Assembly: GCF_012932425.1 (NCBI RefSeq)
Contig: NZ_JAAIII010000006.1
Span: 62,001-126,000 of the forward strand
Length of the DNA: 64,000 nt
Direction: 5' to 3'
Source of the DNA: Bifidobacterium oedipodis
GTDB lineage: Bacteria; Actinomycetota; Actinomycetes; Actinomycetales; Bifidobacteriaceae
In this document: positions 9,354 through 17,232 of the stretch, piece after piece
Layout of the letters: every line of letters starts with the position of its first letter
Position numbering within the stretch: position 1 is the first letter of the stretch
Position numbers and translations under genes: made by a program
The notes under the pieces: generated by a model
Told to the model about the DNA's origin: nothing
The model's database searches: none
Seen by the model: only the letters and a program-made list of their open reading frames with translations

Positions 9354-9549
9354 CTATCTGCGTTACTGGTAGTGGATTATTGGGTTTGCGGAGGTCGATC
9401 TGCGTTACTGGTAGTGCCCAATTGACTGTATGCCGTGTATGAGGCTTGATATTCCGCCAGTCATAGATGCGATACAGTTCAGATGGCACTACCCGTAACG
9501 CAGATCGACCTCCGCAACGTCCCAAATCCACTACCCGTAACGCAGATAG
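9354..9549 (+). repeat. 196-bp inverted-repeat element, copy A
   Basis: Imperfect arms of about 66 bp flank a unique centre of about 64 bp. Each arm carries two copies of ATCTGCGTTAC(T/G)GGTAGTG in direct orientation, joined by a GCGGAGGTCG motif, so the element has four copies in all. The outer ends are CTATCTGCG and CGCAGATAG. A second 196-bp copy lies at 45518-45713 with its centre in the opposite orientation. No transposase or target-site duplication is visible. Confidence 0.85.
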
Positions 9550-9651
9550 CTACGATAATGACCGAATTAACACGCTGCATGCAACGACCATCCACATGAA
9601 TTCCGGCAATACACCTTCATCGGCCCAAAACGCAGCTAATAGGCTCCATTC

Positions 9652-11289
9652 TCAGACGGATGGCGAATGAGCCACCGCATCGCCCATAGTTTCGGAGGAG
9701 ATTACGCCGCCGGCGACTACTTCGTTGGGCAGACGATCCATGTAGTGGTCGAATTCGTCGAGCACCTCGGCGCTGGGCGCACGCGTGAGCAGTGAAACCA
9801 CCGCGATCGCCAACAATGACATGAGGAACGCAGGCAGCAGTTCGTAGATCGCGAATACGCCGCCCAGCGGTTTGACCAGCGTATGCCATGCGAACACAGT
9901 AGCCGCGCCGACCAGCATGCCGGCGATGGCACCGGCTTTGTTGGCGCGACGCCAATACAGCGAGCACAACATCAGCGGACCGAACGAGGCACCGAGACCA
10001 GCCCACGCGTAGGAGACAACCTGGAAAATCGAGGAGTTCTGATCAGAAGCGGCAATGATGCCAAAGATGAGCATGGCGAACAGCGTGCAGCGCGCGACGA
10101 TCATCACCTGACGGTCGGTGGCCTTCTTATGCAGCACGCCGCGGAAGATGTTCTCTGCGAACGCGGATGCGCCGATGATCATGTATGAGGACGACGAGCT
10201 CATCGAGGCGGCGAAAATGCCGGATACCACCACACCGCACATAAAGCTCGGCAACAGGGCCTGCGCGATGACGATGAACACGCTTTCCGCAGCGGCCTGC
10301 GTGGCGAATTCGGTCGGCATCATGGCACGGCCGACCAAGCCGATGCAAATGCCGCAGGCCAAGGAAATCACGCACCAGGTGGTGGCGATAACGCGCGACT
10401 GTTTGATTTCGTCAGCGCTGCGGATGGAGAGGAACCGCACCAGCACCTGCGGCATGCCGAAGTATCCCAAGCCCCATGCCAGCATGGAGACGATGGTGAT
10501 GATGCCATAGTCGGAGGGCTCACCGAACAACGCGCGACCGGCTTCGACGAGCTGCTCGCCGGTTGCGGAGTCGAGCTGCGGGGTGGCGAGTTGCGTGCCG
10601 GAAAGGAATCCGGGAATGGACTGCAAGAAGGAGATGGTCTCATGCACGCCGCCAGCAGAGACGACGGAGCCGATGAACACGACGGCGAGCGCGAAGAACA
10701 TCAGCACGCCCTGCACAAAGTCGGTGACGACCACGGATAGGTAACCGCCGATGATGGTGTAGGCGAACACCACTAGCGCACCGGCGATCATCATCAGGCG
10801 ATAATCGAGGCCGAACAGAGTGGCGAAGAGTTTGCCGACGGTGACGAAGCAGCTGCCCACGTATACGCAGAAGAACACGAGAATGATGAGTGCGGCAATG
10901 GTGGAGATGATGTTGCGGCGGTCGTGGAATCGTTTGGAGAAGAAGTCGGGGATGGTGATGGCGTCGCCGGCGACGACCGAGTAGCGGCGCAGGCGTTTGG
11001 CCACGATTTTCCAGTTGAGGTAGGTGCCGATGGCAAGTCCGATGGCGGTCCACATCGCGTCGGCCGCTCCGGTGAAATAGGCCACGCCGGGAAGGCCCAT
11101 GAGCAACCAGCCGGACATGTCGGAGGCTTCGGCGGACAGGGCGGTGAGCCAGGGTCCGACGCCGCGGCCGCCTGCGAAGTATTGTTTGGCGGACGAATTG
11201 GAGCGCTTCGAATAGATGAAGCCGATGGACAGCATGGCCGCGAAGTAGATGATCATGGCCAGCGCGACCCAGAAATCGCTCGAAATCAT
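9652..11289 (-). CDS. putP: Sodium/proline symporter (SSS family)
   Basis: A 545-residue sodium:solute symporter with about 13 membrane segments. The PutP-type features include FAGGRGVGPWLTALSAEASD with DMSGWLLMGLPG, WKIVAKRLRRYS, GGYLSVVVTDFVQG, and SSSYMIIGASAFAENIF in the second half. This is the proline-specific branch of the family; transport specificity is inferred. The start ATG at 11289 (MISSDFW) has GAGAGG 7 nt upstream, so the longer frame to 11400 is not used. It stands alone between two repeat-bearing gaps. Confidence 0.9.
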   Translation of the reverse strand: MISSDFWVALAMIIYFAAMLSIGFIYSKRSNSSAKQYFAGGRGVGPWLTALSAEASDMSGWLLMGLPGVAYFTGAADAMWTAIGLAIGTYLNWKIVAKRLRRYSVVAGDAITIPDFFSKRFHDRRNIISTIAALIILVFFCVYVGSCFVTVGKLFATLFGLDYRLMMIAGALVVFAYTIIGGYLSVVVTDFVQGVLMFFALAVVFIGSVVSAGGVHETISFLQSIPGFLSGTQLATPQLDSATGEQLVEAGRALFGEPSDYGIITIVSMLAWGLGYFGMPQVLVRFLSIRSADEIKQSRVIATTWCVISLACGICIGLVGRAMMPTEFATQAAAESVFIVIAQALLPSFMCGVVVSGIFAASMSSSSSYMIIGASAFAENIFRGVLHKKATDRQVMIVARCTLFAMLIFGIIAASDQNSSIFQVVSYAWAGLGASFGPLMLCSLYWRRANKAGAIAGMLVGAATVFAWHTLVKPLGGVFAIYELLPAFLMSLLAIAVVSLLTRAPSAEVLDEFDHYMDRLPNEVVAGGVISSETMGDAVAHSPSV

Positions 11290-11580
11290 GTGTTCGCCTC
11301 TCTGTTCAGCGAATCCCCATGCCGGCTTGGACGCGTTGCGCCGCCGGGCCGATATGGTGTGACGGTGTTGTGCCGCAAGCGAATGCTCGCGCCACAACAA
11401 TGTACCGAGCGAGAGTTACTGTCCACGCCCACGTCTCAGAACGTGGGAGCACAGCCAAGATCCTTCGACTCCGCTACGCTCTGCTCAGGATGACATAGCA
11501 GGGCCAGCCGCGTTCCACTCTTTTCCGCATAGAGTCCGCCTATGAATTCGGCAATGGGAACGTCCACTCGAGCACGGTCA
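11290..11580. other. Intergenic region between putP and the LacI regulator
   Basis: Contains the putP leader and the REP-like sequence at 11457-11494. No gene is visible; short frames here lack ribosome sites. Confidence 0.5.
11457..11494 (-). repeat. REP-like dispersed repeat, copy 1
   Basis: Read on the minus strand this is GTCATCCTGAGCAGAGCG followed by an AGTCGAAGGATCTT block. A second copy is at 58894-58935 on the plus strand, and a degenerate one is at 51566-51592. Confidence 0.65.
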
Positions 11581-12600
11581 TTAAGCCGATTCCCGACGTA
11601 CCAGACAAACGTCATTTGGCACCGACATCTGGCATTCCGCCGACGCACGACTTGGATCACACGCCTGCAGAATCGCCCGCGCGTACAGAGACGAATCAAT
11701 CGAAAAATCGACGCTGGACAATGACGGAACTAGATATCGTCCCATCGCCAAATTATCAGCTCCAAGCACCTTCATATCCTTCGGCACATTGACATCGCAA
11801 CGTCGTGCGGCGCTGAGCAGGGCAGCCGCATAGTCGTCGTTGAAAGCGCAAACAGCGTCCACTGTATGCCCGCGCAGTTCATGCAGCACTTGGTCCATAT
11901 CAGCTTCATCGTTCAGCCCAACGTTGCGTTGGCAGACCAAACTCAATCCGGCGACGCCCAAGGCTTGTGTGACACCCAGAACACGGTAATCTTGCAGCTC
12001 CTTGCCCCGTGGATCCGAAGTGCCAAGGTATGCGACATCGCGCGCCCCCGCCTGTGCGAAATATTGCCCCTGTGCATAGCCAAGACGCTGTTGGAATTGC
12101 GCGAACACCGTATCCGCACCCTCTCTGCCCTGCATCATGGGTAGAAAGAGTTCCACAAGCGGAATGTTCATGCGGTCCAACAACACACGATCCTCTTCCG
12201 CTAACGAGAAAAAGCTCGCCACAACACTTGGCGTCAGGTCGGCCAACAGTTGGCGCAAAGGACTGATTGTTCCAGCGGAACGCGAGAATACACAAGTGAG
12301 GCCCTGATCCTCAAGTCCTTTGCTGATGGAATCCCACATGCGGTCCGCACGCTCAGACGACATCCAGCCCGGTGCCAACACCAACACGACATTGGCTTTG
12401 CCGCTGCGTAAAATTCGAGCGGCGGCCGACGGCACGAAACCCAACTGTTCCGCAGCTTTCACCACCTTGATGCGGGTGCGCTCGGGTATGGAAGCCCCGC
12501 GACCATTGAGCACCAAGCTCACTGTCGTGCGCGACACACCAGCCAAGTCAGCCACATCTTGGCTTTTCACCTTGGCTTTGCTTGTGCTGGACTCACTCAT
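11581..12600 (-). CDS. LacI-family transcriptional repressor of the esterase/sugar transporter operon
   Basis: 339 residues. An N-terminal LacI helix-turn-helix has KSQDVADLAGVSRTTVSLVL and a hinge region (AAEQLGFVPSAAARILRSG), followed by a periplasmic-binding-protein-like effector domain. It is divergent from the esterase/transporter operon, whose promoter carries tandem palindromic operators at 12655-12680; these are probably its binding sites, and it probably controls both directions. I chose ATG 12600 (MSESSTSK); a TTG at 12627 is in frame but lies only 3 nt from its GGAA. The inducer is presumably the transported sugar or glycoside. Confidence 0.88.
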   Translation of the reverse strand: MSESSTSKAKVKSQDVADLAGVSRTTVSLVLNGRGASIPERTRIKVVKAAEQLGFVPSAAARILRSGKANVVLVLAPGWMSSERADRMWDSISKGLEDQGLTCVFSRSAGTISPLRQLLADLTPSVVASFFSLAEEDRVLLDRMNIPLVELFLPMMQGREGADTVFAQFQQRLGYAQGQYFAQAGARDVAYLGTSDPRGKELQDYRVLGVTQALGVAGLSLVCQRNVGLNDEADMDQVLHELRGHTVDAVCAFNDDYAAALLSAARRCDVNVPKDMKVLGADNLAMGRYLVPSLSSVDFSIDSSLYARAILQACDPSRASAECQMSVPNDVCLVRRESA

Positions 12601-12620
12601 GAACACACCACCATCATCAT

Positions 12621-12648
12621 TTGACAAATTCCTTCACCAGTATAGAAT
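12621..12648 (+). promoter_or_regulatory. Sigma-A promoter of the esterase/transporter operon
   Basis: A perfect -35 TTGACA (12621-12626), a 16-nt spacer and -10 TAGAAT (12643-12648). The predicted start falls inside the palindromic operators immediately downstream. Confidence 0.7.
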
Positions 12649-12654
12649 CTCAGA

Positions 12655-12680
12655 TAACACGTGTTAGTAACACGAGTTAC
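12655..12680 (+). promoter_or_regulatory. Tandem LacI-type operators
   Basis: A perfect 12-bp palindrome TAACACGTGTTA (12655-12666) directly abuts GTAACACGAGTTAC (12667-12680), which has GTAAC/GTTAC arms and keeps the TAACAC half. They begin 6 nt after the -10 box, where a bound repressor would block initiation. Confidence 0.75.
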
Positions 12681-12722
12681 TTCACTGATGAGCAGCACGA
12701 TCTCAATCAAAGGAGCTGAGAG

Positions 12723-13520
12723 ATGACGCAATCCCATATCACCTACCTCGAAGAGACCATCGACGGTCTCACTCTGCGCGGAACCGCACATATTCCAGAC
12801 GGCGACGGCCCGTTCCCCACCGTACTGATGTTCCATGGATTCTTTGCCGTGCGAGATGAATGCTTCAACGCTTTCGTCCAGCTTTCCAGTCTGCTGAATA
12901 TGGCCGGAATCTGCGCAATCCGATTCGACTTCTCATGTCACGGCGAAAGCGACGGCGAACCTATCAACTTCACGTTCAGCCACGAGCTGCGCGAAGGCAC
13001 CGAGCTTATCAACCGCATACGCAGCCTCGACTACGTGGACGAAAGCCGCATCTCCCTGCTTGGTATGAGCTTGGGTGGCGTGGCCGCAGGCATGGTGGCA
13101 GGCCTGGCCACCGACCAAGTGAACGCCGTCTGCATGTGGTCCCCTGCAGCGGTGTTTGGCGACGACGTCCCCCGAGGCATTCTAGCCGGCACCGACGTGA
13201 ACCAGCAGCTCAACGAACTGGGCCACTGTGACTATCTCAGCTTCCCCGTCGGAAGACGGTTCTTCGACGATTTCAAAACCATCGACATCTACGGCGTCTC
13301 GACCCGTTTCACCGGACCTGTTGCCGTCATCCTCGGCGACAGTGACGAAACCGTACCCGAACACTACGCGCACGACTACGCCGCGGCATACAGCCAACCC
13401 GTCGAAGTGACCATCGTGCCCAAGGCCACGCACGGATGGTCAACCATCCCCACCCGCACCGCCCTCTTTGAGCGGACCATGCAATTCCTCACCGCTGTCA
13501 ACCATCGAGCCAACCACTGA
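12723..13520 (+). CDS. Alpha/beta hydrolase, cinnamoyl/feruloyl-esterase-like
   Basis: A 265-residue cytoplasmic esterase of the alpha/beta-hydrolase fold. The nucleophile elbow is LLGMSLGGVAAG (GxSxG). The oxyanion region is VLMFHGFF, the acid is probably D in ILGDSDETVP, and the catalytic histidine is in KATHGWSTIP. The DFSCHGESDGE motif is typical of the cinnamoyl-esterase-like group. The AAAGGAG ribosome site is 8 nt before ATG 12723. First gene of a LacI-controlled pair with a sugar symporter, so a de-esterified plant glycoside or acylated sugar is a plausible substrate. Confidence 0.82.
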   Translation: MTQSHITYLEETIDGLTLRGTAHIPDGDGPFPTVLMFHGFFAVRDECFNAFVQLSSLLNMAGICAIRFDFSCHGESDGEPINFTFSHELREGTELINRIRSLDYVDESRISLLGMSLGGVAAGMVAGLATDQVNAVCMWSPAAVFGDDVPRGILAGTDVNQQLNELGHCDYLSFPVGRRFFDDFKTIDIYGVSTRFTGPVAVILGDSDETVPEHYAHDYAAAYSQPVEVTIVPKATHGWSTIPTRTALFERTMQFLTAVNHRANH

Positions 13521-13538
13521 TATTGAAAGAACACACCC

Positions 13539-14810
13539 ATGAATCTCATGCATTCCGCCAAGAATCCCTGGTATCTGCAAAGTTCGCTCACCTGCTTCCT
13601 GTTCTTCTGCTCATGGGGCATCTGGTGGGCGTTCTTCCAGCTATGGCTCACCAGTGAGCGCGCGGGACTGATGCTCAGCGGTGGGGAGGTCGGCACCGTC
13701 TACTCCGTCAATTCCATCACTTCATTGATTCTCATGCTGCTGTACGGTATGGCGCAGGATCGCCTCGGCATCAAGCGCAATCTGCTGATTGCCGTGGCCG
13801 CCATCGCCATGTTGATTGGACCGTTCGCCACATGGGTGTATCGCCCTCTGCTCGCCACCAATCTCATGATGGGCGCTATTGTCGGTTCATTGGTGTTGTC
13901 CGCAGGATTCATCGCTGGCTGCAGTTTGGTCGAGGCGTTGACCGAACGATTCAGCCGTCGGTTCAACTTCGAGTATGGACAAGCACGCGCATGGGGATCG
14001 TTTGGCTATGCGGTCGTGGCCTTGGTCGGCGGATTCCTGTTCTCCATCGACCCAAGCCTGAATTTCTGGGTGGGATCACTGTTCGGATTGGCGATGCTGC
14101 TTAACGTGCTGTTGTGGAGGCCTCGTGCCGAACGAGAAGCCGACCATGCAGCCGCATCCACAGAGGCAGCCCCCACACCGTCATTCCGACAGATGCTGTC
14201 ACTGCTTCGCATTCCGATGCTGTGGGCGTTGATCGTGTTCGTGGTGTTCTCCTGGACCTTCTATACCGTGTTCGATCAGCAGATGTTCCCCGATTTCTAC
14301 ACCCACCTGTTTGAAAGCCCCGAACAGGGCCAGCGTTTCTACGGCACGCTCAGTTCGGTGCAGGTCTTTCTCGAATCGGCAATGATGGGACTGGTGCCTG
14401 TAATCATGCGCAAAGTCGGCGTGCGCAACACCTTGTTGCTCGCCATGGTGGTCATGTTCATCCGTCTGCTCGGATGTGCCACGTTCACCAATCCGATCGT
14501 CATCTCATTGGTGAAGATGCTCAGCGCCGTCGAGGTACCTATGTTCAGCCTGCCCATCTTCCGCTATTTCACGCTGCATTTCAACCCATCAATGTCCGCC
14601 ACGCTATACATGATCGGCGATCAGATCGCCGCGCAGCTCGGCACTGCAGCACTCTCCACCCCGTTGGGAAGCCTGCGTGACGCCATTGGTTACCACCGCA
14701 CCTTCCTCATTATCACCGGCATCGTGTTCGCCGCAGCCATATATGCCTGGTTCATTCTCAAAAAAGACGATGAACACGTCGAAGGCGATCCGTTCGTCCG
14801 CGACAAGTAA
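13539..14810 (+). CDS. Oligosaccharide:H+ symporter (LacY/CscB-like MFS)
   Basis: A 423-residue MFS permease with about 12 membrane segments. The OHS-family signature NFEYGQARAWGSFGYAVV matches the LacY/CscB helix-5 region, and YGMAQDRLGIKRN is the helix 2-3 loop. The second half contains IPMLWALIVFVVFSWTFYTVFDQQMFPDFY, also LacY-like in layout. It lies 18 nt after the esterase and should be cotranscribed under the LacI repressor. The sugar (sucrose, lactose or a glycoside) cannot be decided from sequence. Confidence 0.85.
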   Translation: MNLMHSAKNPWYLQSSLTCFLFFCSWGIWWAFFQLWLTSERAGLMLSGGEVGTVYSVNSITSLILMLLYGMAQDRLGIKRNLLIAVAAIAMLIGPFATWVYRPLLATNLMMGAIVGSLVLSAGFIAGCSLVEALTERFSRRFNFEYGQARAWGSFGYAVVALVGGFLFSIDPSLNFWVGSLFGLAMLLNVLLWRPRAEREADHAAASTEAAPTPSFRQMLSLLRIPMLWALIVFVVFSWTFYTVFDQQMFPDFYTHLFESPEQGQRFYGTLSSVQVFLESAMMGLVPVIMRKVGVRNTLLLAMVVMFIRLLGCATFTNPIVISLVKMLSAVEVPMFSLPIFRYFTLHFNPSMSATLYMIGDQIAAQLGTAALSTPLGSLRDAIGYHRTFLIITGIVFAAAIYAWFILKKDDEHVEGDPFVRDK

Positions 14811-14892
14811 CCGGCAGCCGCGCACGGAACGTTATGAATCTGCACGCACACGTGTGCGGCTCCCCAAGCACTCCGTGCGCGTGACAATTGTC

Positions 14893-14994
14893 AATCAACG
14901 TTCCGCGTGTGCGGTGGCAAGGCGCGTGAGCGAAGTCGTACAGAGGTACGTCGAGCGAACAGCAACGCAGCCAACGCTCCGCGGAACGTTGATT
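14893..14994. repeat. Long-range perfect inverted repeat at the end of the thrE-like gene
   Basis: Two perfectly complementary 15-bp arms, AATCAACGTTCCGCG (14893-14907) and its reverse complement (14980-14994), are separated by 72 bp. The right arm includes the stop codon of the exporter gene. It may form a bidirectional terminator or be a decayed mobile element. Confidence 0.6.
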
Positions 14995-16963
14995 AGATGT
15001 CGTAGCGCCAGGATTTGTCGGTTATCACACGCGCCATGGCTAGTCCGATCGGCAGGCAGATGATGACCATGAACGCGCGGAACATCCAATCGATGGCCAA
15101 TTGGGTATCGAATTGACCAAGGTGGAACATGGCCTGATACATGTACAATCCGGGCACCATGATCACGATGGAGGGCACGGTCAGGCAGATGCGCGGGTAG
15201 CCCAGGTGGGGCGGCAGCCAGCCGTGGCGCACTGAGGAACGCCATGCGGAGGCCAAGAGACCCGCCAACAGGGCACCGAGAAAGGCGCCGCCTTCGGGCG
15301 GCAGCCCGGCATCCACCAGTTCGAGGCGCAGGGTGTCGGTGATGGCACCAATCACGGCGGCGGTCATGCACATGCGCTGCGGCGAGTTGAACAGCACCGA
15401 GAAGCCCCATACACCGAGGAACGCGGCCACGAATCGCAGTCCGCAATTCACCCAGGGGTTCAATCCCAATGGTTCGAAGCCTTCGGGGTTCAGATGCACG
15501 ATGATGGCGACCATCCAACCTGCAAGCGTGGCCATAAGGATAATGCACAACACATAAGCGATGCGTTGTATGCCAGATGGGAAGTCGATTTTGGCCATAT
15601 CAAGACCGCCGGTAATCAACGGGAATCCAGGGATAACGAATAGCATTGCGCCGATATAGGCGGTGTCGTGTTGCAATGCCACCGGGTCGAAGATGCCAAT
15701 CAGACGCAGCATGCCGGTGCAGGCAAGCGCAGCAACGGCCACGCACACGAAGGTGACGAAGAATTGGTTGAGATGATGAGCGAACAAGCGGCGACGCAGC
15801 CAGTGGCCCAGTCCGGCGCCGACGAATGCGCCAACCATATCGTAGGGGCCGCCGCCGAGCAGGAACACGAAGGCCGCGCAGGCCACAGCCGAAGCAAAAC
15901 CCGACTGCCATGGTTTGTACAGCGGCTTGCGGCGTTCGATCAGATCCAGCCTCTCATGCGCCTGACGCACAGTAATGCCCTTAAGACCACGCGCTGATGG
16001 TGATGCAGCAGAGGTGGCAGCCCCACCCGCAGACTCATCTGCGTTGCCTTGCACATGCTCGAAATGCTCGGCATAGCCCTTGGGCGCCTTGCTACGACGC
16101 GGCTTGGACGCCTCGCCACCTTCGCGCGGACGGCCTTGTTCGTCCACGTAGCCCATGTTTTCATAGCGCGCTTTGTCTTTGGCGGCTTGGCGATCCAGCT
16201 GTTGATCCACGCGGGTGTCCAACGAGTGCGCAGACTGGCCATCGCTCTCCGGCGCTGCCCCCTGCACGGCAACATCGGAGTCTCCAGCGAACGCCTCCGC
16301 CTCGTTATAGGCCTGCTCACCAGACCGTTCACTGTACTGCTCATCACCGGAAGCTGCGGTTTCAGCGTTAGCTGCTACCGCCTCTGCAGTGCCAGCGGCA
16401 CCATCATTGCCATCATTCTTAGCCTGTTCGCGCAGACGCTTGGCCAGATCTGCGGAATACTGTGAGGCATCGCGCTCGTCCAAATGCCGGACCACCCCTT
16501 CGGACAGCCTGGAATCCACGTGATACATCGATCCCTTGCCCAGGTTCACGGCAAACCAGTCGGCAAAGTGCTCCAGCAGCCAGATGCGTTCAGTATTAAC
16601 GCCTGTGGTCGGTAGATCCACCACTTCGGTGATGCGATGGCGACCGTCGGTGCAGGTGGCTTCGATGTCGGTGAGGTTCACGTCGGCGCGCACGTGCACG
16701 CCCAGCGGATAGGCGATGCGGTGCATCATCTCGCGCACGCGGAAGCTTCCCGTGCCCGCGCCCAAGTCCAGCATGCCCACGCGCACGATCACGCTGGCTT
16801 TGGCAGCGATGCCCGCGTCCACAATCGGACGCTCCCAATCGCGGGCAATATCCTCCATATCCAATGGAATCGAATGTGTATGGAATTTGCGCACGGCGGA
16901 GGCACCTGAGGCCTCGGCAGTGCCAGTGTTCTTTTTGTCGCCGAGATGATTGTGTTCGCTCAC
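14993..16963 (-). CDS. Threonine/serine exporter family protein (ThrE-like)
   Basis: About 656 residues. The N-terminal soluble domain has MLDLGAGTGSFRVREMMHRI and VRADVNLTDIEATCTDGRHR, characteristic of the ThrE/DUF1212 cytoplasmic part. A long acidic, low-complexity linker follows, then about ten membrane segments beginning near WQSGFASAVACAAFVFLLGG and containing FVIPGFPLITGGLDMAKIDF. Corynebacterial ThrE has about 490 residues, so the linker is an expansion. The start is uncertain: GTG 16963 (VSEHNHLG) is the best placed; the frame extends to 17170 but that overlaps the ppc leader. Exports threonine or serine by family inference. Confidence 0.75.
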   Translation of the reverse strand: MSEHNHLGDKKNTGTAEASGASAVRKFHTHSIPLDMEDIARDWERPIVDAGIAAKASVIVRVGMLDLGAGTGSFRVREMMHRIAYPLGVHVRADVNLTDIEATCTDGRHRITEVVDLPTTGVNTERIWLLEHFADWFAVNLGKGSMYHVDSRLSEGVVRHLDERDASQYSADLAKRLREQAKNDGNDGAAGTAEAVAANAETAASGDEQYSERSGEQAYNEAEAFAGDSDVAVQGAAPESDGQSAHSLDTRVDQQLDRQAAKDKARYENMGYVDEQGRPREGGEASKPRRSKAPKGYAEHFEHVQGNADESAGGAATSAASPSARGLKGITVRQAHERLDLIERRKPLYKPWQSGFASAVACAAFVFLLGGGPYDMVGAFVGAGLGHWLRRRLFAHHLNQFFVTFVCVAVAALACTGMLRLIGIFDPVALQHDTAYIGAMLFVIPGFPLITGGLDMAKIDFPSGIQRIAYVLCIILMATLAGWMVAIIVHLNPEGFEPLGLNPWVNCGLRFVAAFLGVWGFSVLFNSPQRMCMTAAVIGAITDTLRLELVDAGLPPEGGAFLGALLAGLLASAWRSSVRHGWLPPHLGYPRICLTVPSIVIMVPGLYMYQAMFHLGQFDTQLAIDWMFRAFMVIICLPIGLAMARVITDKSWRYDI

Positions 16964-17232
16964 AATATCCGTTTTACTGGTGGGGATACCCCACGCACAA
17001 CCGCGAACGCCCCACGTACACCCCGCAAACATTCCCGCACATAAACCCGCACAATTACGCACAATGTGGACTTCGTAACGTAAATGGTGATTAGGCGGCG
17101 CTAAACTAGTCCGCACACAACAACCAAGTTGGATTTTGGGCTGTGGGCTCGCAACAACCGGCCTCAACAACCGCGGAGGAGCCGCGGACGACCGGCAGAC
17201 CGAGCAACCTGTGATTCAGCAAAGGAGGTTAT

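Noticed and set aside
9271-9531. Small gene inside the 196-bp element
   Set aside because: The frame simply reads through the inverted repeats and its start lies in the preceding gene's 3' end; the equivalent frame in copy B is different.
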